NCBI RefSeq assembly: GCF_027579695.1
Contig: NC_083579.1
Coordinates: 72,401,371 to 72,465,370 of the forward strand
Reading direction: 5' to 3'
DNA: 64,000 nt
DNA from: Neoarius graeffei
Lineage: Eukaryota; Chordata; Actinopteri; Siluriformes; Ariidae
A program made the translations under genes and the position numbers. Of the stretch, positions 55,721 through 64,000 are shown piece by piece (positions within the stretch are counted from its first letter, which is position 1; every line of letters begins with the position of its first letter). Below the pieces are notes generated by a model. The model did not search any database, was not told the DNA's origin, and saw only the letters and a list, made by a program, of their open reading frames with translations.

Positions 55721-55758
55721 GAGTTTTTGCAAAGGGATGAGGAGATATGAGACGCTGT
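55721..55758 (-). other. V14 pseudogene recombination signal sequence
   Basis: Heptamer CACAGCG (consensus but for position 6) at 55752-55758, a 22-bp spacer, and nonamer CAAAAACTC at 55721-55729. Confidence 0.7.
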
Positions 55759-58700
55759 GTAAATGCTGCACAGAAATATTCTGCGCTGTCATTAGGTGTA
55801 AGGGATTTAATGGTCAATACGCCTTTACTGTCTCCGTTCCCTGTCAAGGACATCTGAATGTTAAATTCAGGTTCCAGTTGAGATTGTGAAAGAAAATTGT
55901 ATCCCATTGTAGGAATGAGAGCGGGTGGGTGGAGCACAGAAGTACGACAGGCCAGAACTGAGTTCCAAAAACTCTTTATTTCTGCACTTTTCAGTGTCTA
56001 ATTTTCACTCTCCCAGCCACACACACATACACACACACAAGTCATCTGGTTGGGGAGAGAACTCCCTTCCTCTGCTCTCTCTTTCCTTTTATAGGGCATG
56101 GTCACTGGGGAAGACACACAAACACAGGTTAACTAACATCAGGTGTAGTGATTCTGCCACTTACCTTCCCTGACTCCGCCCTCTGTTCACAGACCAACGC
56201 TTGACCACGCCCCCGCTGCCACATACCCCCACCGCCCGACACAGGCCGGGGAGCCGTCCAGCCTGCAGCTGACTCCCTCCCCCCCTTGACGGGAGAGGAA
56301 ATCCGCCATGACCATCTGCGCCCCCGGCCTGTGGATCACCTTGAATTTAAACGTCTGGAGTGCCAGATACCAACGGGTGATCTGTGCATTGGCATCCTTC
56401 ATGCGGTGGAGCCCCAGGAACTGTCTCACCCCCTTTTTGGTCTTGGGCCTTGGGCAGGCCGCAATCACTGCCGTCTTATTAATTTGGGGATGCACCTGCC
56501 CATTGCCCAAGTGGAAGCCCAGATACCGTACTTCCACCCGCCCAATCGCACACTTCTTCAGGTTGGCTGTGAGACCCGCTCGCCTCAGCAACCTAAGGAC
56601 GGCCCTCAGGTGTTGTAGATGCCGTGGCAAGTCATTACTATAGATTATAATATCGTCCAAGTATGCGGCCGCATAGGTGGCATGGGGGCGGAGGACCCTA
56701 TCCATAAGCCGCTGGAATGTAACGGGCGCCCCAAACAGCCCAAAAGGAAGTGTGACAAACTGGTGTAAGCCAAACGGTGTGGAAAAGGCTGTTTTCTCTC
56801 GGGATAATGGAGTCAAGGGGATCTGCCAATATCCCTTTGTCAAATCCAGTGTCGAATAAAAACGAGCTGTGCCTAGTCGATCAAGCAACTCATCAATACG
56901 AGGCATTGGGTATGCATCGAATTTAGACACTGCGTTGACTTTTCTATAGTCCACACAGAACCGGACCGACCCGTCGGCCTTGGGAACCAAGACCACCGGG
57001 CTGCTCCAGTCACTGTGGGACTCCTCGATGATGCCCATGTAGAGCATGGCCTCGAGTTCTTTCCGAACCACCTTTTTCTTGTTTTCGGGCAGCCTGCAAG
57101 GGCAGCTGTGCACTACCACCCCCAGGGACGTCTCAATGTGGTGTTCTATGAGGTGGGTGCGGCCGGGCAGGGGTGAGAACACGTCTGAAAATTTGGCTTG
57201 CAACTGGGCAACCTCCGTGAGTTGGGTCGAGGAGAGGTGGTCTCCACAGGAGACTGGAGTGGTAAGCGATGCCAATGTTCCCCTTTGAACCTCCGGCCCC
57301 AGCTACGCCTTCTCTGGAACCAACAACACCAACGCCATAGGGACCTCCTTGTTCCAAAGTTTTAACAGATTGAGATGGTAAATCTGTAACGCCCCGCCCC
57401 TGTCCATTCGCCTCACCTCATAGTCGATGTCCCAGACTCGCCGTGTGACCTCAAAGGGTCTTTGCCACTTGGCGATCAATTTGGAGCGCGACGTGGGCAA
57501 CAGCATGAGCATTTTATCTCCCAGTGCAAACTCCCTAAGGCACGTGCCCCATTGTACAGGCAGATTTGCCATTCTTGGGCCTGCCGCAAATTCTCCTGGG
57601 TTAGGTGTGTGAGCGTGTGGAGTTTTGCACGCAGGTCGATAACATATTGAATTGCATTCTTGCTTGTTGAAGGTCCCTCCTCCCAATTTTCCCGCAGCAC
57701 ATCTAGGTTGCCACTTGGCTTACGCCCATATAATAATTCGAACGGGGAGAACCCCGTGGAGGCTTGTGGGACCTCTCGCACTGCGAAAAGCAGGGGCTCG
57801 AGCCATTTATCCCAGTTACGTGCGTCCTCGCTTACAAATTTTTTAATTATGTTTTTGAGGGTGCGATTAAACCGTTCGACTAAGCCATCCATTTGTGGGT
57901 GATAAATGCTGGTGCGGATCAGCTTAATTCCCAATAACCCATACAGTTCGCGCAGTGTGCGTGACATAAAAGTAGTGCCTTGATCAGTCAGAATCTCTTT
58001 GGGGATTCCAACTCAGGAGATGACGTGGAAGAGTGCTTCCGCAATACTACGTGCTAAGATATTGCGAAGAGGCACTGCTTCCGGGTATCACGTTGCATAG
58101 TCCACCAGAACTAAAATAAAGTGATACCCTTGTGTTGACCGATCTAATGGCCCGACGAGATCCATCCCAATTCTTTCGAACAGGATCTTGATTAATGGCA
58201 GAGGGCACAAAGGCCCTTTTGGAATGGCCGCTGGATTTACTAACTGGCACTCGCAGCACGCTGTACACCACCTACTGACATCGCCGCGAATCCCTGGCCA
58301 ATAGAACCGGGCCATTATTCGGGCTAGTGTCTTATCCTGCCCCAAGTGTCCAGCCATGGGATTAAAGTGAGCTGCCTGGAATACCAATTCCCGGCGGCTC
58401 TTTGGGATCAAAAGTTGTGTTATTGGCTCCTTAGTCTGAGTGTCCTGCATCACTCGGTATAATCTATCTTTCATAATGGAAAAGTAGGGGAAGGACGGGG
58501 TGGCATTTGGCTGGAGCGTTTGACCATCGATTACTCTACTTGGTCAAACGCATGCCGCAGAGTCTCGTCTCGCGACTGCTCTAACGGGAAATCCGCGAGG
58601 GAATCCCCAAGAGAGGGAGGAGGAGCCTGCTGCTCCTCACTCTGATGTGGTGATGATGTAGATGGCTCTGTGACAGCTGCTCCTGCCAATGCCACACCGG

Positions 58701-60216
58701 GACCTCCCCCTGCTGAACTACGGCAGGACCCACTCTGAACTAAATGAGTCATTAATTCCTGAAATCCTGGCCAATCAGTCCCCAAAATTATTGAGTGGGT
58801 AAAGTGAGGATTAACTGCTGCCTTTACACTAAATTTCTCCCCTCGAAATAAAATGTGGACCGACACTAAAGGGTAGTTGTGAACATCCCCGTGCACACAC
58901 AACACCTTCACCAATTGTGCTCTCCCCCATGCCTTGTCTTGCACCAGGCTTTGGTGGATTGAGGTCTGATTACAGCCGGAGTCCACCAAAGCCTGATACG
59001 TATCCCCTTGGATACTCACCAGTATGCGATATGCTCCGGCCCGATCGAGGGCGGTCCCTGGCGCATCAGGGATCTGGACCACCGTACCCACCTCCATCAC
59101 CGAGTACTGATGCTGGAGGTGCCCCGGCTCCCTGCAGCACCAGCAAACCGGCCCGGGCTCTCTCTCTGCACCGGCATTCTGGAGCTCACTCACCTGAGGG
59201 GGGGAGAGACAAACACGGAAGTAGGAAATGGGAGGGCACCGCGGGTGCGGTGGGCCGGCTGGGGTGGAGCCGGCCCCCGCCTCCGCGGTGGGGGAATGGG
59301 GCGAGGAACAGAAGGGGAGGGGGAGAGAGAGAGTGAGGAGGGGGAGAAGAGGAGACAGGCTGTCCTGCCGTGGGAACAGCCACCAAATGGTCCTTCGCCA
59401 GCTCGATGGCCCGATCCAGCGACGCTGGGCGGTGGCACTGAACCCACTCCGTGGTTCCTTCAGGGAGTCGGGTAATGAACTGCTCCAGTACCACCAGATC
59501 GATGAGTCCCTCAGCGTAGCGGTTGTCAGCCCTCAGCCACCGCCAGCAGGTGTCCCGGAGTTGCTGGCCAAAAGTAAACGGCCGGCCGACCTCCTCTAGG
59601 CGCAGAGCGCGGAAGTGCTGTCTTTGTTGTTCCGGAGTGCGCCTCACACGCTGGAGGATGGCCCGGCACAGGTCTGCGTAGACCAGCCGGCTGTCGGCGG
59701 GGAGCTGTAGCGCAGCCAGCTGCGCCTTGCCCTTTAGCAGGGGAAGGAGGCGTGCCGCGGGCTGTTCCACCGGCCACTCCCAGGCCTCTGCTGCCTGCTC
59801 AAAGAGCGCGAGGAAGGCCTCAGGGTCATCGTGCGGGCCCATCTTCTTTAAGGTGAGGTGGGGAGGGCCCGCGGCGGTGGAGGACCTCGCCAACGTGAGG
59901 AGGTGCCGGAACGCCTGACGATCTTCCTGCTGCGCCAGCACCAGGGCCTCGAACCTTTGCTCCTGCTCCTTTCGGAGGGCAACCAGCGCCTGGTGCTGGC
60001 TCTGTTGGGCCTTGGCGAGGGCATGGATCAGGTCCTTGAAGGGGGAGGATTCCATGGGGCTGTTCTCCTCTGTGCTCCGGTCCCGGTTTTCGGCACAACT
60101 GTAGGAATGAGAGCGGGTGGGTGGAGCACAGAAGTACGACAGGCCAGAACTGAGTTCCAAAAACTCTTTATTTCTGCACTTTTCAGTGTCTAATTTTCAC
60201 TCTCCCAGCCACACAC

Positions 60217-60278
<62 letters not shown>

Positions 60279-60809
60279 GTCATCTGGTTGGGGAGAGAGC
60301 TCCTTTCCTCTGCTCTTGCTCTCCTTTATAGGGCGTGGTCACTGGGGAAGACACACAAACACAGGTTAACTAACATCAGGTGTCGTGATTCTGCCACTTA
60401 CCTTCCCTGATTCCGCCCTCCGTTCACAGACCGATGCTTGACCATGCCCCTGCTGCCACACCCATGAACTAGTATTCTCTGCTTCTGGGTTGTTTGTACC
60501 ACAAAATGCGATTGTAGCTTGTAATATTGTGAAAGCACTGAATCTCTGAAGATTGTCCATGCTTCCTGAGCAGATCATGAGGAGTTTGGAAAACATCTGG
60601 GAAAAAAAAAGTGTGAGAAAGGACAGACAAATACCTTCAAATACAAACTCAAGGTGTTGCATTATATAAAATGTTTGTTTTTTTTTTAATCTAAAAGACG
60701 TTGTGAAAAGTTCCTCATGGGACTAATTACGAAGAAAAAAAATACCTGCTGCCCAGATTAAAGAAAGGATGGTGGTGATGAGAGTGAATATACACAAGAG
60801 TTTATTCAT
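55759..60809 (-). pseudogene. Divergent V segment (V14) split by an LTR retrotransposon
   Basis: Leader exon 60746-60809 (MNKLLCIFTLITTILSLIWA). The 5' part of the V exon is at 60461-60596 (VFQTPHDLLRKHG, IQCFHNITSYNRILWYKQ); the 3' part is at 55759-55907 (YNFLSQSQLEPEFNIQMS, LTIKSLTPNDSAEYFCAAF) with an RSS. Between them sits a 4.5-kb LTR element flanked by CCCAT at 55903-55907 and 60461-60465. A TAG also interrupts the V exon near CDR2 (60471-60473). Framework residues mark it as a third V subfamily. It is inactivated. Confidence 0.88.
55908..60460 (-). mobile_element. Fossil Ty3/gypsy-type LTR retrotransposon, Gmr1-like domain order
   Basis: LTRs lie at 55908-56223 and 60100-60460, starting TGTGGCAGC and ending CCTACA on minus, with a CCCAT target duplication. 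Internal parts in order on minus: gag (about 60060-59190) with a CWCCREPGH zinc knuckle, protease (LVDSGCNQTS, about 59000), integrase with zinc-binding and core regions (about 58470-57480), then reverse transcriptase with YLDDIII (about 57270-56190). Integrase before RT is the Gmr1 order. It is broken, with roughly five breaks. The two LTRs differ by about a dozen substitutions plus repeat length, so it is fairly young. Confidence 0.85.
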
Positions 60810-61057
60810 GCCTAGAGGAGTTCGACAGATGCAGTAACAAAGCCAATATGAGTAATGTTTAAATCATTACACTGTCTCGAGGAAACAATGAAGTATGATG
60901 TCACTCACTCCAAATGTGACTTGGTTCAAGACACAACACTGCCACCTTTTGGTGAGTTACCAAACTGTACAAGAGAAAACAAATCATATCATGAGGTACA
61001 TACTTTTTTTAAGAATTCTCATGGGATTATTTCTACTACACCAGCCATGTTGTATAT
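60810..61057. other. Upstream flank of V14
   Basis: No gene was recognised. ATGATGTCACTCACTC at 60895 includes a TGATGTCACT that is the inverse of the CRE-like decamer AGTGACATCA. It lies about 90 bp upstream of the V14 leader. Confidence 0.4.
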
Positions 61058-61065
61058 AGCAGGGG

Positions 61066-62202
61066 CAGAGGTGGACAAAGTACCCAAGTTTATTACTTAA
61101 GTCAAAGTACAGATCCCACTGGTTAAATGTTACTCCGATACAAGTGAAAGTTGTCAAGTCAAATTTTTACTTAAGTTAATACTGAAGTATTTGCTTTTAA
61201 AAATACTTAAGTATTAAAAGTACATTTTCTGTCAACGCACTGTTGTATTATTGCCACAACGCTTACAAAACCTAATGCCTCTGAAGCCACCAACTGGATT
61301 TACTGACTAGCTTGTAGAACCTGTAGAGCTGAAACTCCACCTGACATGCTAGCAAACTCTTTTCAAACTCGAAATCATATTGGGTAGCTAATGTTACTAG
61401 AAAAGAAAGATTTCTATCTTCTGTTTATTTGGCAAGATTATGTGAAAGTTAACGTTATTCATCTTAGCGTAACTCTGTTTTTACATGCTATCTAACAGTG
61501 TCCAAGTTAACTAGCTATGTGTTAGCGTTAGCCATGAACAAGGTGATAGCAACTTGGCGGGCAAATCCATAGAAAGTCATTCGACTAACCAGACTGCATA
61601 ACTACGTTTGCAACGTTATTGCTAGCTCTAAAAACACAGACAGCTTCACTACAAGCTTTCTCTTGGAATAAACCATTTATATACTTCAATATGCTTCCGC
61701 AGGTTGGACGGCAAGTTTTTGAACGCTGTGATGTGGTTCGTTTTCAGCAAATAAACAAACATTTAAAATGAAACGAATCTTTAATCCTTTCAGAAAACTG
61801 AAACAAGGGTTCTAGGTATGGTCATGAGTGTGCGCGTTCTCCAGAAGAACCGCCTCCTTCTGTTCTGCCATCAACTGATCGTGTTAAAATAATGCTGCTC
61901 AGAAACTGAACTTGATTTTATAGTTTATGGACGTAACGTAACCTGAGTGATTACTGATTGGCTGTCTCAGTGTCACCTGCGAAAAAATCAATCACATTTT
62001 AGAAAAGAAAAAATATCCACTTTCAAAGCTGCTTTGAAAGACCTTGACAGAAATGTAGTGGAGTGAAAAGTATAATATTTGTCTTTTCAAATGTAGTGAA
62101 GTTAAAGTCAGAAGTTTCCAAAAAAAAAAAAAGTACAGATACTCAAAAAGTGTACTTAAGTACAGAACTCAAGTAATTGTACTTCGTTACTATTCACTTT
62201 TG
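61066..62202. mobile_element. Non-autonomous hAT-like element
   Basis: Starts CAGAGGTGGACAAAGTAC and ends with an imperfect inverse (GTACTTCGTTACTATTCACTTTTG). The 8-bp duplication is AGCAGGGG at 61058-61065 and AGCAGAGG at 62203-62210. Subterminal ACTTAAGTA motifs are abundant at both ends. There is no coding capacity. Confidence 0.7.
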
Positions 62203-62649
62203 AGCAGAGGTTTTCAACCTTTTCTGCTTTAATGGCCACCTATTCATACTTGTATCTAGTCGGGGCCCATTAAAAAAGGTGCCCAATTATTTTTGCTCAT
62301 CCATTCTATTAGAATCTAATAATGTATTGGAAAGTGTATTAATGGGATGCAGCATCACTCCCTGTTACAGATGGGAGCCCAGAAATTAAATAAATACAAT
62401 AAAAACAAACCACTTTTAATTGTCGGTATTGTATTTAAAATTGTATTGATGTACCAGAAGCCAAACCATGTACACAGGTCATTCTCAGTCAAAAGGGATT
62501 AATGATCCAAAAGTGGAGTCTGGTTGATTAACACAAGAACTTATTGCTATGTTTGTGTTCAGCAAACAAACAAGTTATTAAAACCAAAGAGTACACTCAA
62601 AAAAAGTGGAGATAGAAACCACTCAATGGGATTAGATCCTTACATGCAA

Positions 62650-62840
62650 ACAAAGAAGGATTTCTTCCTACGAGTTGGAAAATTATCCATCCGTTGAGTT
62701 CCCCGACATTTCAAACTACCTGGTGCTGCAGACATCATTCTACACGGACACACAGATGAAAGCCTGGAAGAGCATGGAGGAGTGTAACTTTTTATATGTG
62801 GCTGGGTTAAAGACCTGGGGATCAGGACACTACAAGGTAG
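62650..62840 (+). pseudogene. Fragment of a transposon-associated protein gene
   Basis: The frame reads YPSVEFPDISNYLVLQTSFY then TQMKAWKSMEE. I recall this pattern from a multi-copy fish protein that often carries SWIM or YqaJ-type domains and travels with transposons. Only about 45 residues are recognisable, and no catalytic domain is present. Confidence 0.35.
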
Positions 62841-62887
62841 ATGGCGGTAGACAGATCCAAGTGCAGGAAGAGTGTTTATTAGCAGGC

Positions 62888-63333
62888 GTCAAGTTTATTT
62901 GTATAGCGCTTTGAACAACAGACACTGTCACAAAGCAGCTTTACAGAGAATTAAAGACTTTAAAGATGAGCTAATTTTATCCCTAGTTTATCCCCAATGA
63001 GTAAGCATGTGGCGACGGTGGTGACGAAAAACTCCCTCAGACAACATGAGGAAGAAACCTCAAAAGTGAACCCATCCTCATTTGGGTGATGACAGATAAC
63101 ATGATTATAAATAATTTGCTTCTATAACTGTGTTCTATAGAGTCACAAAGTATAACTGTGAAACCATTATTGTTTGAACATGAAGTCTGTTTTCTTGAAG
63201 TTATAAACTGTTCACTGATGGAAACTTGAGTGCAAAACAGTTCATGACAACCGCAGTCCTAAAGTAGCAAGTCGACTGTAGTCCTCAGACATAAATGCAT
63301 TACTGTAAGTGTCCAGAGCGTCTTCCAAGTGTT
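62888..63333 (-). mobile_element. L2-like LINE tail, minus strand
   Basis: Begins GTCAAGTTTATTTGTATAGC, the reverse complement of the L2-like 3' end, and continues to CCAGAGCGTCTTCCAAGTG. Confidence 0.75.
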
Positions 63334-64000
63334 TTTTTTTTAACAAAAGCAGAATCATAAAGCAGAGTATTTAAACAGTGTTATAAACATGGCTAGAAAC
63401 AAACATGACAGTGATAATGATAACACTTCGCAAAGTCTCTGTGAAAACAGCGTCCATATCTGTGCATGCTGATTGCGCTCAAATCAGTATCAGGTGTTTC
63501 CTATAATGACCGAGTCCCAAGAGTGTGCACAAAGTGCTCCATGAGCGTGCACGGCTGCTCGAGCTGCACCAGACTCAAGTGCGCATAGGTGCAACAGTCA
63601 AGTGTTCACCTACTGTTTGACCACAACTTTTAGCTTATACTGTATGTATAGCGCCATCAAAATGCCTCATTTTCATCAATAACCCATCACAAGCTGTAAT
63701 GTGACCGTAGGCGGATGTGACGTCAGATGCAACCCAGCAAGTGTACCCTACTATGAGTAAAAATTTGCTTCAACTTGAAAAAAAAATTGCAGCTCACTAC
63801 CATAGATGGTGCTTCTAACCACTAATAGACTGTGGCCCAGTGGTTGAGAAACACTGGTACAGTATATAGTATGTATATATACATGATTTGCAACCACGTG
63901 ATCAAAACATGCTACGTCATGAGCGTCCACCATGATGGTGGATATACAAAGCAACTAGGATGGCAGCCGCTGAAAGCATGGCTGAAAACAATGCTGAATT
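63334..64000. other. Non-coding end of window
   Basis: No gene recognised. From 63890, GCAACCACGTGATCAAAAC and TGGTGGATATACAAAG resemble the repeat end at 51919-51980, so another copy may start here and run off the window. Confidence 0.35.

Larger units (their letters stand above)
62206..63856. mobile_element. Possible second hAT-like element hosting an L2 tail
   Basis: The left end CAGAGGTTTTCAACC and right end GGTTGAGAAACACTG are inverse-like, in the style of hAT termini. GTATATAG occurs just outside the left side (61052-61059) and 4 bases beyond the right end. Boundaries are tentative. Confidence 0.35.

Noticed and set aside
4831-60809. The possibility that these are novel immune-type receptor (NITR) genes rather than TCR V segments.
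   Set aside because: The V exons end in a heptamer-spacer-nonamer signal and are not joined to a J-like strand or transmembrane exons, as NITRs would be.

Overview
This window is vertebrate genomic DNA, almost certainly from a ray-finned fish. It is AT-rich and packed with fish-type repeats: a tRNA-headed SINE with a TGAGA-rich tail, Tc1-like and hAT transposons, and LINEs resembling Rex1, L2 and RTE. The host genes it carries are variable (V) segments of a T-cell receptor alpha/delta locus. A catfish-like teleost is possible, but the sequence alone does not settle the species. There are no bacterial features and no ordinary multi-exon host genes. No D, J or C segments were seen.

All recognisable V segments lie on the minus strand. 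Each intact one has a short leader exon (43-49 nt, 64 nt in the last), a small intron, a V exon reading to Y-F-C-A, and a recombination signal sequence (RSS) just downstream. Two main subfamilies are visible. Subfamily A (4921-5417, 15930-16426, 42832-43295) has a 23-bp RSS spacer and the nonamer ACAAAAACA. Subfamily B (1-401 cut by the window edge, 6788-7255, 11379-11829, 18569-19002, 20728-21161, 32566-32998, 38769-39221, 41375-41838) has a 22-bp spacer and the nonamer ACAAAAACC. Pseudogenes lie at 1720-1738 (leader scrap), 11088-11290, 50606-51019 and 55759-60809. The last is a divergent V gene split by an LTR retrotransposon with a 5-bp target duplication.

Layout: 1-6540 and 6540-18310 are two copies of one ancestral block (B-type V, SINE plus Tc1, B-type V, a TIR transposon, A-type V, SINE). 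They have since been altered by different insertions: two SINEs in the first; a hAT, a second Tc1-like family and a Rex1-like LINE in the second. From 18310 to 42120, further B-type V units repeat with shared flanks, separated by a 4.1-kb LINE with a 10-bp target duplication, a 728-bp near-perfect palindrome, an LTR fragment, a 1.6-kb Tc1 and a repeat rich in TCAAGGTCA motifs. From 42120 to 55500 lie one A-type V, a Penelope-like foldback inside a SINE, opposed L2-like LINEs with a nested Tc1-like element, a V pseudogene, and an RTE-like LINE. From 55500 to 64000 lie the interrupted V gene with its Gmr1-like LTR element, then nested hAT-like elements and an L2 tail.

Functionally, the V segments would supply alternative variable domains joined by RAG recombinase to downstream D/J segments outside the window. 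The variation among B-type genes is concentrated in CDR1 and CDR2. The mobile elements explain most of the remaining DNA and record the order in which the array was duplicated. Coordinates of exons, RSSs, target duplications and element ends were read by eye.
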